Shown here: positions 17,516 through 26,613 of the stretch, piece after piece
Numbering within the stretch: position 1 is the first letter of the stretch
How the letters are laid out: the number at the start of each line of letters is the position of its first letter
Assembly (NCBI RefSeq): GCF_031198435.1
Contig: NZ_CP133548.1
Coordinates: forward strand, 3,692,001-3,756,000
DNA from: Pleionea litopenaei
GTDB taxonomy: Bacteria > Pseudomonadota > Gammaproteobacteria > Enterobacterales > Kangiellaceae
DNA: 64,000 nucleotides
Direction: 5' to 3'
The notes under the pieces: model-generated
What the model was told of the DNA's origin: nothing
What the model saw: the letters and a program-made list of their open reading frames with translations, nothing else
The model's database searches: none
Translations under genes and position numbers: made by a program

Positions 17516-18102
17516 GTGCTAAGTAAAAAAGACAGGATTATTACGATATCGCATTTGAAGGATACGCATAGCGATGTCACATCAGAAGCGTTAACTTCGA
17601 AATCTATCGAGAATAAATGTAGCAACGGGGACTCATACTTTATTACGCGTTGCGTTGCATTTGGGGAGGAGCAGGATTTGTACTTGTTTCCCTTCTTGCT
17701 TGAAAAGGATGGCTCGCCCTGGACTGATGCTAATGCCTTTTTTTTCAATCAGGTCGAGATTTTAAAAAAGGGTTTACAAAGTCTGATTCGATCTTAAATA
17801 AAGCAAGTTGGTTATTAGATTTCAAAATCTTCTGTGAGGATGAAGACATTAATCTCATGTCTTTAGCAGGTCGCAAACCAAAAAGGCCGTCTTACCGGTA
17901 TTTCCTTGAGTTGCTTTCAATGCTTGAAAAAGGTCAGATTACTAGAAAAGGGCTCAATCAGAAAACTAAAATAGTATATGACTTTTATAATTATTTATCT
18001 TCGCTACCAAATTCAACTATCGACATGGAGCGTGTTGATACCGTTAATTCCGTGAGGATATATACGCAGAATACATATGGTATGAGCCACTCAATTGAAG
18101 TT
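17516..18102 (+). pseudogene. N-terminal remnant of a tyrosine-recombinase-like protein, frameshifted and truncated
   Basis: The GTG at 17516 has a strong AAAGGAGG site. The frame runs to 17797, but at a TTTTAAAAAAGGG run near 17761-17772 the continuation moves to another frame: NAFFFNQVEILKK then GFTKSDSILNKASWLLDFKI, IFCEDEDINLMSLAGRKPKRPSYRYF and NQKTKIVYDFYNYLSSLP. That helical pattern resembles the SAM-like core-binding domain of phage-type integrases (LLDF, RPSYRYF, VxxFYxYL). The catalytic domain is missing because the Tn3-family element starts at 18103. The single-base frameshift in a homopolymer could be mutation or sequencing error. I cannot assign a named integrase family. Confidence 0.55.
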
Positions 18103-21100
18103 GGGGTTCTAGGGATTTTCCCCTCTAAAAAGACTTAATCCTCTGTAGACCACACCAATAAATGGCTGCGGAGGTGGGTTACTACTTATAAGTGTGGCAA
18201 ATTAGGTAAATATCGTACATTTAATACGGAACAGCCCTGATATGGCCATCAAAAACGAAATTACTATTCTCACGAGAGCAGAACAGGCAGATCTTTATTC
18301 CCCACCCATTTTTTCAATCGAAGAACAACGTCTGTACTTTTCTCTGAACGATGCGGAATTGGCAGTTTTTCGGTCAATTCGTCTCAGAGCTCATAGATGT
18401 TACTTTGTCGCGATTTTGGGATACTTCAAATCAAAGCCCGTCATCCTAGATATCGCTTACTCGCAGGTTTCTAAGGATTTAATGTTCATCAGTAAAGAGC
18501 TGCTTGGCGGCAAGGGGCTCAGACCATTCACTCCCTCACAAAAACAAAAAGATCGACTCTACGCAAAAGTATTAGACCTTGCTGGTTATCACAAATGGGA
18601 CGAAAGTCAGCACTTCAATTCTCTTTTCGACCACCTTGTTCAGGTGGGCAATGCCTGGCTGGAGCCGCGTTACCTCTTTGATACTGCTATTGAATTCCTA
18701 ACCAGTCACAGCATTGCTATCCCTAGGTACACCGTACTCCAGAGACTGATAAGCAGAGCGATGCAGCAGGTCAGAAAAGACCTGGCGCACCAACTTAATC
18801 AACTCACCAGTCCTGAACTTCACGTCTTTCTGGACAGCATAACAGCCATTGATGACGGACTAAGCCTGAACCAGCTCAGAGGCGGTGCAAAAAGTCTGAC
18901 CGTACCTGAACTTAAAAAAGAGCTTGCCCTTTATCATCAGTTAGCGCCATGGCGCACGCAAATCAATGGCGTTATCGATGGGCTTAATCTGTCTCTTAAA
19001 AATCGACAACACTTCGGTGAGCTCATCAACTATTACGGTAGTAAACTCAAACGATTCAAACGCGCACAGCAGCATCTATGGTTGCTATGTCACCTGACAG
19101 AGCGGATACAACTGGCACTGGAACGGTTAACTGATGGGTTCATTTACCATATCCGCAAGCAACAAGAAGCTGCCAACACCTTTGCACAACAAGCAGTGTT
19201 CCTGTCCTGGCAGTCAGCCGCGGACAATGTCACGAAAGCGGCAGAGTTACTGCATCTGTTTGTGGATGAGAACATTGATGATAATCAACCCTTCTCAGTA
19301 GTCAGACAACAGGCATTGAAGGTCATGAATGACAGGGATATCCAGACCCTCTGCCTTTACCTGAAAAAACAGAAACGGACCGTGGAAGAGTACCAGTGGC
19401 AACATTACGATGAACAATGCAATCTCCTGGAGCAACTGTTAAGGCAGGTGTTTTTGTGCCTTGAATGTGAGGCCGGTAAAGGCTCAGAAGCCGTCGTCGC
19501 CCAACTTCAACAGATGCAGACGGAAATCGCATTCGGTGGACCACTGAAGACGATGGATACGTCGCTCATCCCGAAAAAGCACCTCCCATGGTTGGTTAAA
19601 CAGGATAACGTTAACCCGCAACGTTACGAATGGCTGCTCTACCGGCAGTTAACCTCACGACTGAATGGACGCATTTATTTGCCAAATGTTACCAAATACC
19701 GCGCACTGGAAGACGACCTGATCCCCCAGACATCGCAGGATACCTTGCTGGCCTCATCAACACTGGACAGACTAAAACAGCCCGCAGAGTTATTGTTACA
19801 GGAGAAACAACACCGGCTGGAAAGTGCACTCAAAGACGTTGCTCTCCATATTGATGAGGGAGACAATCGAAATGTGATCATGAAAAATCGTACCGGTACC
19901 CGCTGGCGTCTGCCGACCAAAAGCGCTACATCTCTGGTCAACAATCCCTTTTTTAAGCGAATGCAACCGGTCGGTATCGCGGATGTACTGCGGTATGTAG
20001 AGCGCGAAACCGGGTTCATGAAATGTCTGACTCATGTACTTCCGATACAAAAACAAGGGTTCACTCATCAGGATGATTTACTGGCCATTCTGATTGCCAA
20101 CGCCACTCACCGTGGTGTGTATGGCATGGCGCAGATCTCCGATCGAAGCTATGAACACCTGAGTACGGTGCAGGCCAACTATATCCGGCCTGAAACGCTG
20201 CATGACGCCAGCGACGTGATCAATAATGCGGTTGCAGCGCTACCCATCTTCCGCCACTACCATATTCAGGAGGACCAGCTGCATGCCAGTGCGGATGGTC
20301 AGAAATTCGAAACCCATCTGGAAACCTTTAAAACCCGGTACTCCTCTAAGTATTTCGGCACCAACAAAGGGATCACGGCCATGACACTGGTGGCCAACCA
20401 CAGCGCCCTCAATGCTCGGATCATCGGTTCCAACGAGCACGAATCACACTATATTTATGACCTGTTACAATCCAACAGCAGTGAAATCAAACCTGACGTA
20501 CTCTCGACAGATACACACGGTGTCAATCATGTTAACTTCGCCTTACTGGATCTATGCGGTTACAGTTTTGCACCGCGATACGCGCAGTTCAGTAGTGTCA
20601 TCAATGATCTGTTTGATGTGACTGAAAGTGAACAAGGCAGCACCATACTGGCGCTAAAGAAGCCTATCAGAACGAATGTTATTACAACGGGATGGCAAGA
20701 TATCAGGCGTATTGTTCTGTCACTTCAGACAAAGCGGACGACACAAGCAATGCTGGTAAGAAAGTTGTCTGGTTACCCTTCTGGACACCCAATATTACAG
20801 GCTCTGACGGAGTATAATCGACTGGTTAAAGCGCAATATTTACTTGACTACATCGACGATGCCAGTTTGCGGCAGTATGTGCAACGTGCCCTGAACCGGG
20901 GAGAAGCATGGCACTTCCTTAGACGAGCCATTGCGTCGGTGAATGGTGATCAGTTCCGTGGCAAAAACGAGTCTGAAATCGCTATCTGGAATGAATGCGC
21001 AAGATTGCTTGCCAACGCGATCATCTACTTCAACTCCGCGATACTGAGTCATCTTCTGGGACACTTTGAAGCGAGAGGAGATGAAGAGAAAGCGGGTATC

Positions 21101-21314
21101 ACTCGTGCTGTTTCGCCCGTTGCGTGGCAAAATATCAACTTAAGCGGAACGTATAACTTCACTAATACTGGGAAATTGCCCAATATTGGCGAAATAACAA
21201 GGCCGATAGTGGATGATTAGGCTCCAAGCTGAAAGTAAACCACCTCCGCAGCCATTTATTGGTGTGGTCTACAGAGGATTATGTCTTTTTAGAGGGGAAA
21301 ATCCCTAGAACCCC
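18103..21314 (+). mobile_element. Tn3-family element with 75-bp terminal inverted repeats
   Basis: 3212 bp. The ends 18103-18177 and 21240-21314 are inverted repeats of 75 bp with one mismatch, opening GGGGTTCTAGGGATTTTCCC. It carries only tnpA; there is no resolvase gene or evident res site. The flanking five bases differ (AAGTT left, ATATT right), and different genes are truncated on each side, so the usual 5-bp duplication has been lost, probably through an adjacent deletion. Confidence 0.9.
18242..21220 (+). CDS. tnpA: Tn3-family transposase TnpA
   Basis: 992 residues, normal for the family, which performs replicative transposition by DDE chemistry. The N-terminal region (LTRAEQADLYSPPIFSIEEQ) is the DUF4158 DNA-binding domain that recognises the inverted repeats. 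The catalytic half carries SADGQKFETH (first Asp, about residue 680), STDTHGVNHVNFALLDLCGYSFAPRY (second Asp, about 755-780; described, not quoted in full) and the GEAWHFLRRAI/NESEIAIWNECARLLANAI tail with the catalytic Glu. The ORF is intact, so the element may be mobile if a resolvase acts in trans. The ribosome site before the ATG at 18242 is weak (CGGAAC). Confidence 0.92.
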   Translation: MAIKNEITILTRAEQADLYSPPIFSIEEQRLYFSLNDAELAVFRSIRLRAHRCYFVAILGYFKSKPVILDIAYSQVSKDLMFISKELLGGKGLRPFTPSQKQKDRLYAKVLDLAGYHKWDESQHFNSLFDHLVQVGNAWLEPRYLFDTAIEFLTSHSIAIPRYTVLQRLISRAMQQVRKDLAHQLNQLTSPELHVFLDSITAIDDGLSLNQLRGGAKSLTVPELKKELALYHQLAPWRTQINGVIDGLNLSLKNRQHFGELINYYGSKLKRFKRAQQHLWLLCHLTERIQLALERLTDGFIYHIRKQQEAANTFAQQAVFLSWQSAADNVTKAAELLHLFVDENIDDNQPFSVVRQQALKVMNDRDIQTLCLYLKKQKRTVEEYQWQHYDEQCNLLEQLLRQVFLCLECEAGKGSEAVVAQLQQMQTEIAFGGPLKTMDTSLIPKKHLPWLVKQDNVNPQRYEWLLYRQLTSRLNGRIYLPNVTKYRALEDDLIPQTSQDTLLASSTLDRLKQPAELLLQEKQHRLESALKDVALHIDEGDNRNVIMKNRTGTRWRLPTKSATSLVNNPFFKRMQPVGIADVLRYVERETGFMKCLTHVLPIQKQGFTHQDDLLAILIANATHRGVYGMAQISDRSYEHLSTVQANYIRPETLHDASDVINNAVAALPIFRHYHIQEDQLHASADGQKFETHLETFKTRYSSKYFGTNKGITAMTLVANHSALNARIIGSNEHESHYIYDLLQSNSSEIKPDVLSTDTHGVNHVNFALLDLCGYSFAPRYAQFSSVINDLFDVTESEQGSTILALKKPIRTNVITTGWQDIRRIVLSLQTKRTTQAMLVRKLSGYPSGHPILQALTEYNRLVKAQYLLDYIDDASLRQYVQRALNRGEAWHFLRRAIASVNGDQFRGKNESEIAIWNECARLLANAIIYFNSAILSHLLGHFEARGDEEKAGITRAVSPVAWQNINLSGTYNFTNTGKLPNIGEITRPIVDD

Positions 21315-21518
21315 ATATTGAATGAGTTCTATCAAGTTACGTTCAGAAAGAAACTGTATGGCTCAATGGAAGAGTTGCAGAAAGATCTGGACGAATGGAT
21401 GGATTACTACAACAATCATCGTACTCATCAAGGAAAAATGTGCTGTGGCAGAACGCCAATAGAAACATTAGAGGATGGGAAATCAATCTGGGCTGAAAAG
21501 AATCTAGCCCAGATATAA
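21315..21518 (+). pseudogene. IS481-family transposase, C-terminal fragment
   Basis: Directly at the right end of the Tn3-family element a frame continues without a start codon: ILNEFYQVTFRKKLYGSMEE, then WMDYYNNHRTHQGKMCCGRTP and IETLEDGK. This is the C-terminal end of an IS481-type DDE transposase (the NxxRTHQGK and GRTPIE motifs). The first three-quarters, including most of the catalytic core, are gone. No matching N-terminal part lies on the left of the Tn3 element, so DNA was deleted. Confidence 0.8.
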
Positions 21519-21659
21519 TCTGACAGGCACCGAGTCGAAAAGTGGATAACTGTCAGATCAGGTCTAAATTAGTACAATTAATGTAATTGGTATTACCCAT
21601 ATTTTTGCTCGTTCCATCATAGATATGAGATCAGATCGCAACGAGCTAGAAAGGTTCAA

Positions 21660-23162
21660 TTAGATTTGAGCAACAACGCCGTCTTGATCTGGTTCAGCCA
21701 AGGCACATACCACCCTATTTCTGGTTTTTTTGGCTTCGTATAATAATTTGTCAGCAAAACCATAAACCTCTTTAAGTGTGAGCAAAGAGTGTTGCTGATA
21801 AATAAAACCACCAATAGAGATAGTTGCATAGTCAGATACCGAATTTCCTGAATGTTCGATGTGTAATGCCTCGATCTTATTTTTTATATGATTAAGTAAA
21901 TTCATGGTTTTATTTAAATCTTGCGATACGGTCACAATTGCAAATTCTTCGCCTCCAATACGATAAACATGATCGCTGGCTCGTCTTAAACTGGTTTTTA
22001 ATTCATTGGCGATCAGTTTAAGGCATTTATCACCACTCGGATGACCATATATATCGTTGTACTGTTTGAAGTGATCGACATCAATGATGGCTACGCTAAT
22101 AAACGGGTGTGAATCCGCTTCAAATAAGGCGTTGGTATCAGCTTCGAAGGCTCTTCTGTTTAAAATACCAGTCAATGGGTCTGTGGTTGAATGCACTCTG
22201 TCAGAGATGTTGTCAATAATGTTGATGTACTTCACCCTTGATGAGTTCTCGTTGGCGGGGGTGATTTTATATACAAGATGCAGATTTTCGTTAGGGAAAT
22301 CTACCCGTTGTTGATAAAAGCCTTGGCTGTGAATGCTGGCTTTGATTTCATCAGCCAACCATCGGGTTTTAGCGGCGATGGGTGATAAGTAGGCCTCCTC
22401 GTGCGGTTTAACATTCCCTGTCAGGTTAATCATGGCTTGATTGACTTCTAACACGCGAAAGTCGTCATCAAGCTTGGCGATTGCTATGTTGTCATCAATA
22501 AGTGTGCTTTTTTCATTTAAGGCCAAATGATAGTGATGCGTTCTGTGTTTGATAAAAACGCCCCCCAAAATCGTGTAGAAAAAAATAATGGCAGAGGAGA
22601 TAAGAACCGATATTTTTAATGCCGATTTAGAGTATTTATATTGTTGGTTGGATTTCTCTAATTTGCTATATGCAAAATTTAGGATTACATTCAGATGATT
22701 ATTTACATCTTGGGTCCACTCTTTTTCTATATTGTAAATATCAAGAAGGTCACCAATCGTATGCTTGCGATTTAGACTTTTCAGTACACCCCATTCCAGC
22801 GATGAATTATTTACTGATCGTTTAAGGTTATCGATATCAACGCTTGGCCCTAAGTAATGTTCTGATATGGCCGCCATGGTTGTATTTATCTTGGTCTTTA
22901 TTGAAAGATGATTTTGTTTTAGCTTGTCAACATCCTTGTTTTGGCTATTGAGTGTGATGTTCTTGATGTTGACCATCATCTCATTGATGTCGGATTTTAA
23001 GGAGAGAGCTTCATTAATCACTCTTTCAGGATGCCTTTCAATTAAGTTTCGATGCTTTTGAATATCTATGATATTTTTAGCAACCAACGAGCCGGAAACC
23101 ATAAAGCCTAAAAGAAAAAGCATGTTAATAATAATGATTTGTTTTTTACTTAAATTGTTCAC
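21660..23162 (-). CDS. membrane diguanylate cyclase with PAS domain
   Basis: 500 residues that should make cyclic di-GMP. Layout: TM helix about 9-28, a periplasmic four-helix-type sensor about 30-180, TM helix about 188-208, a PAS-like domain about 220-320, and a GGDEF domain about 330-490 opening TDPLTGILNRRAF. The active-site loop is RIGGEEF, a functional variant, and RASD five residues upstream is an intact inhibitory I-site. GTG start at 23162 with AGGT upstream. It lies inside the inverted-repeat-bounded segment of the island, so it is probably acquired cargo that could alter biofilm behaviour of the host. The ligand of the periplasmic domain is unknown. Confidence 0.85.
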   Translation of the reverse strand: MNNLSKKQIIIINMLFLLGFMVSGSLVAKNIIDIQKHRNLIERHPERVINEALSLKSDINEMMVNIKNITLNSQNKDVDKLKQNHLSIKTKINTTMAAISEHYLGPSVDIDNLKRSVNNSSLEWGVLKSLNRKHTIGDLLDIYNIEKEWTQDVNNHLNVILNFAYSKLEKSNQQYKYSKSALKISVLISSAIIFFYTILGGVFIKHRTHHYHLALNEKSTLIDDNIAIAKLDDDFRVLEVNQAMINLTGNVKPHEEAYLSPIAAKTRWLADEIKASIHSQGFYQQRVDFPNENLHLVYKITPANENSSRVKYINIIDNISDRVHSTTDPLTGILNRRAFEADTNALFEADSHPFISVAIIDVDHFKQYNDIYGHPSGDKCLKLIANELKTSLRRASDHVYRIGGEEFAIVTVSQDLNKTMNLLNHIKNKIEALHIEHSGNSVSDYATISIGGFIYQQHSLLTLKEVYGFADKLLYEAKKTRNRVVCALAEPDQDGVVAQI

Positions 23163-23298
23163 GCATATTTACCTAACTGTAAAGAAAGCGAGCACAGTAT
23201 GCTTCGGGTTTAATTGCAAGTAATTGATTATGATCGATTTTTTTATGGGTAATGGATTTATCCTACAGATGGTAAGGGATAATCTTACGGCGATCTAA

Positions 23299-23446
23299 GT
23301 GTCAGCGGACATTAAAGATTAGAACTTTTCTACTTCCGAAGCTCGTTTCTATCATGGCTACTAGTAGCCGATTGGACAATAAAGTTCGAAACTTAGGTTC
23401 TATCAATATGGCTATCTAAGAAAAGTGTGACAACAAAGTTTGAAAC
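23299..23446 (+). repeat. about 140-bp inverted repeat, right copy
   Basis: Matches the reverse complement of 17137-17280. It carries three copies of the iterated motif: GACATTAAAGATTAGAAC (about 23307), GACAATAAAGTTCGAAAC (about 23376) and GACAACAAAGTTTGAAAC (23429-23446). The IS256-family element is inserted right after the third motif and has duplicated its last 8 bases, TTTGAAAC. Confidence 0.8.
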
Positions 23447-24762
23447 GAGACTGTAACTAATTTTGTGTAACTGCTTATCACCACATACTCTATTGAGAGT
23501 AAAGGATAGGCAGATGCAAATGAATAAGAAAGAGCTTGAAGCTTTCGCAAAGGAAGCGGCCAAAGGAATTAAAACGCCTGAGGACTTGAACGAATTTAGC
23601 CAGATGTTGAAAAAAATCACCGTTGAAGCGGCACTGAACGCAGAAATGGATGAACATCTGGGCTACGAAAAACACCAACAGTCCACATCAACCAATAGCC
23701 GAAACGGCAAGAGCAGCAAGCGCGTTAAAACCGAAGATGGCGAGTTTGAACTCGATACGCCTCGTGACCGCGAAGGCTCCTTTGACCCCAAACTCGTCAA
23801 AAAGCACCAAACCCGTTTTACGTCCATGGACGACAAAATTCTCTGGCTTTACGCGCAAGGCATGAGCACCCGTGAAATCGTCAATGCCTTTGACGAATGG
23901 TATGGTGCTGAGATATCGCCCACGCTGGTGTCCCGTGTTACCAATGCGGTTATCGAGCAAGTCGTTGAGTGGCAGTCACGCCCACTTGATGCTGTTTATC
24001 CCATTGTCTACCTGGATTGCATCGTGGTGAAGATCCGCCAGGATAAACGGGTCATCAACAAATCCATCTTCTTAGCACTGGGGATCAATACCGAAGGTCA
24101 CAAAGAGCTGATGGGTATGTGGATTGCTGAGAACGAAGGTGCTAAGTTCTGGTTAAACGTCCTGACGGAGCTTCAACAACGAGGTGTTGAAGACATCCTG
24201 ATTGCATGCGTAGACGGCCTCAAGGGCTTCCCTGACGCCATTAACACCGTTTTCCCTCAGACCCATATCCAACTGTGTATCGTGCACATGGTACGCAACT
24301 CCCTCAAATATGTGTCGTGGAAGGATTACAAAGCGGTCACGGCTGATTTAAAGCAAGTGTATCGCTCAGCGACTGAGGATGAAGCCTTGCTTGAGCTGGA
24401 ACGCTTTGGTGAAGTATGGGACGACCAATACCCACAAATCACCAAATCATGGCGTAACCATTGGCAGAACTTGAATACGCTGTTCAACTATCCTGAGGAT
24501 ATCCGCAAGGCCATCTACACAACCAACGCGATTGAGTCGCTCAACAGTGTCATTCGCAAAGCAATTAAGAAACGGAAAATCTTCCCCAGCGATGATTCAG
24601 CCAGAAAGATGGTTTACCTGGCGATTAAAGATGCCAGCAAGAAATGGACGATGCCCATTCAAAACTGGCGTCAGGCAATGAGTCGTTTTATTATCGAATT
24701 CGAGGAACGCCTCGAAAACCACATTAACTAAACGGCAGTTACACAGAATCTGTTACAGGCTC
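23447..24762 (+). mobile_element. IS256-family insertion sequence
   Basis: 1316 bp with inverted ends GAGACTGTAAC...TGTGTAACTGC (left) and GAGCCTGTAAC...TGTGTAACTGC (right, reverse complement). Flanked on both sides by TTTGAAAC, a perfect 8-bp target duplication, so it is an intact simple insertion. Confidence 0.93.
23514..24731 (+). CDS. IS256-family transposase
   Basis: 405 residues, typical mutator-type transposase. The catalytic Asp residues are in VYLDCIVVKIR (about 164) and ACVDGLKGFPDAI (about 230), followed by HMVRNSLKYV, and the Glu in TTNAIESLNSVIRK (about 340), all intact. The signature LGYEKH...RNGKSSKRVKTEDGE is present near residues 47-77. AAAGGA lies ahead of the ATG at 23514; an open extension upstream to 23463 is not needed. 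Together with its perfect target duplication this indicates a recent, possibly active insertion. Confidence 0.93.
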   Translation: MQMNKKELEAFAKEAAKGIKTPEDLNEFSQMLKKITVEAALNAEMDEHLGYEKHQQSTSTNSRNGKSSKRVKTEDGEFELDTPRDREGSFDPKLVKKHQTRFTSMDDKILWLYAQGMSTREIVNAFDEWYGAEISPTLVSRVTNAVIEQVVEWQSRPLDAVYPIVYLDCIVVKIRQDKRVINKSIFLALGINTEGHKELMGMWIAENEGAKFWLNVLTELQQRGVEDILIACVDGLKGFPDAINTVFPQTHIQLCIVHMVRNSLKYVSWKDYKAVTADLKQVYRSATEDEALLELERFGEVWDDQYPQITKSWRNHWQNLNTLFNYPEDIRKAIYTTNAIESLNSVIRKAIKKRKIFPSDDSARKMVYLAIKDASKKWTMPIQNWRQAMSRFIIEFEERLENHIN

Positions 24763-24783
24763 TTTGAAACTCGCTTTTGTCGA

Positions 24784-26603
24784 GTAGACGACACCTGTTA
24801 CCAAGTGTCGTCCCTCTAAGAACCCAGCGTGCAACTTTCACCGCACTAGGCTCAAGCCTTCACGAAGGCACCGATTGGCACCCAGCAACTTATAAAGCAG
24901 TGAGAGCAGGTTCATGCCAAGAGTTACGGCATTGCTTCTTTGATTTTCTCTTTGCCAAGTATTCTTGGTATTGAGGATCAAAAGGCGTAGCGGCACTCCT
25001 GATTTTGACATGTCTCTCTATTGGCACCTTAGCTATTTGAAACAGATTGAACTGACAATCCATATTCATGATCTTCTGCCAACCGTGAAATTGCCATTGA
25101 CCTTGACGGTTGATGAAGTATTTAAGCGCGATCCAAGTTCTTGATTTTGTTGGATGACGCCTTTTAGCCCAATGCCATAACGTATGGAATAGCTTGTGAC
25201 CTACATATCCGAATACCTGTTTAGCCACGCAGTGTCGATAGTAATTCGACCAGCCCCTGAGTTTCGGATTTATCAACTTGATTAAATCGTTAACAGGGAT
25301 GGTTGCGTGCTTTTTGATGAGTTCGCGCAAGTTGCTCAAGAACAGTAGTGTGTTGGATTTGCTCGGTTTAATGAGCAATTTCCCTTTGTACTTTCTATGG
25401 TTAAAACCTAGGAAGTCAAAACCATTACTGATATGAGTAATATGCGTTTTCTCTTCGGATAGTGTTAAGCCTCTTTCTGCTAAGAAATCAGCAATCAACG
25501 GTTTGATATCGTTCTCCAGCACTTCCTTTGAAGCACAGGTGACGACGAAATCGTCGGCGTATCCAATAAAGTTGGCTCTAGCACCCTTTTTGAGTGCAGT
25601 CGACTTTATGCGCTGCTCAAGTCCTGCAAGCGTCATGAGCATCAAGGTTGGGGATATGACCCCGCCTTGTGGTGTTCCCTCGTCAGTGCGATAGAACAGC
25701 CCTTTGTCCATAAAACCAGACTTTAACCATTGTTCCAACATACGTTTATCGATGGCAATGTTATCCATTAGCCATTGATGTCCGATCTTATCGAAACAGG
25801 CTTTGATGTCACCCTCAAGAACCCATTGAGCAGATCGTTTCATAGCCAAGCACTTGAAGCACTGCGCTATAGCATCAGCAGTGCTTCGGTTTGACCTAAA
25901 ACCATAGCTGTTAGGGTCGGCAAGTGTTTCTGATACTGGCTCCAGAGCAAGAAGATGAAGCGCTTGCTGCGCTCTATCGACCATGCAGGGGATACCCAGT
26001 GGTCTGAGCTTGCCGTTTTTCTTTGGGATGTAGATACGTTTGAGCGGCTTGGCTTGATAAGCTTTTCTGCTCAATTGATTGACTGCTTTCATGCGGCGCG
26101 TATCTGTGTTCCAGATAACGCCGTCGATTCCAGGCGTTTTACTGCCTTTGTTTTGTGATACCCGCTTAACAGCAAGAAGTTTTGCCGAACGCGAGTGAGT
26201 CAGTATCCACTGCAACGCTTTCGCTTTGCCGTGTTTACCTTCTCGTGTTGCCTTTGCAATACGCATCTGAAGCTTTAAAACATGGGATTCAACGGCTTTC
26301 CAATTGATGGATTGCCATTGAGCACTGTCAGGAGAGGCACTAATCTCTTTTGAAATCATCATTTGCGTTTCTCCTTGAATAAAGTTCTTCAAATTATCTT
26401 GCAACGGAAGACCAGTCGGAAGTCAGCTCACTTTCGTGATCAGATATGAATCTGTATCTGCATCGTTACAATGCAGCCTTCGCTTTTTCCAACATCCTCT
26501 GCCTGCATCACTATCGGTCGCAGAGACTTTCCCAGAGGGAGTGATACAGGTTTACCGTGTTCCGTATGTCGCGCAATGTCAGTGTAGATGCCCGCTATAG
26601 TGC
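24784..26603 (-). mobile_element. 3' segment of the split group II intron (intron 2)
   Basis: On the minus strand it starts at the IS boundary (26603), runs through domain I-III sequence, the reverse transcriptase gene, then a domain V hairpin recognisable as GAGCCTAGTGCGGTGAAAGT with partner CACGCTGGGTTC, and a domain VI stem ACGACAC...GTGTCGT ending CTAC at 24784. The 5' 340 nt are at 5896-6235. The IS inserted between them, then the circle opened there. Confidence 0.85.
24890..26362 (-). CDS. ltrA: group II intron reverse transcriptase/maturase (intron 2)
   Basis: 490 residues from the ATG pair at 26362, chosen because AAGGAG lies 8 bases upstream. Motifs: SKTPGIDGVIW (about 78), KRIYIPKKNGKLRPLGIP (about 106-123), DPNSYGFRSNRSTADAI, EGTPQGGVISPTLM, the catalytic FIGYADDFVVT (about 258), GFDFLGFNHR, and LRGWSNYYRH in the X domain. 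The tail (PIERHVKIRSAATPFDPQYQEYL) resembles that of chloroplast-like class introns whose HNH domain is missing or reduced. RT residues are intact, but the ribozyme is split over 20 kb, so it can no longer splice in cis from this locus; the protein could act in trans. Confidence 0.9.
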   Translation of the reverse strand: MMISKEISASPDSAQWQSINWKAVESHVLKLQMRIAKATREGKHGKAKALQWILTHSRSAKLLAVKRVSQNKGSKTPGIDGVIWNTDTRRMKAVNQLSRKAYQAKPLKRIYIPKKNGKLRPLGIPCMVDRAQQALHLLALEPVSETLADPNSYGFRSNRSTADAIAQCFKCLAMKRSAQWVLEGDIKACFDKIGHQWLMDNIAIDKRMLEQWLKSGFMDKGLFYRTDEGTPQGGVISPTLMLMTLAGLEQRIKSTALKKGARANFIGYADDFVVTCASKEVLENDIKPLIADFLAERGLTLSEEKTHITHISNGFDFLGFNHRKYKGKLLIKPSKSNTLLFLSNLRELIKKHATIPVNDLIKLINPKLRGWSNYYRHCVAKQVFGYVGHKLFHTLWHWAKRRHPTKSRTWIALKYFINRQGQWQFHGWQKIMNMDCQFNLFQIAKVPIERHVKIRSAATPFDPQYQEYLAKRKSKKQCRNSWHEPALTAL

Positions 26604-26613
26604 GCAACGTAGT

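Noticed and set aside
17516-18102. Assigning the recombinase remnant to a named mobile-island recombinase family
   Set aside because: Only the N-terminal domain is left and I could not match it with confidence.
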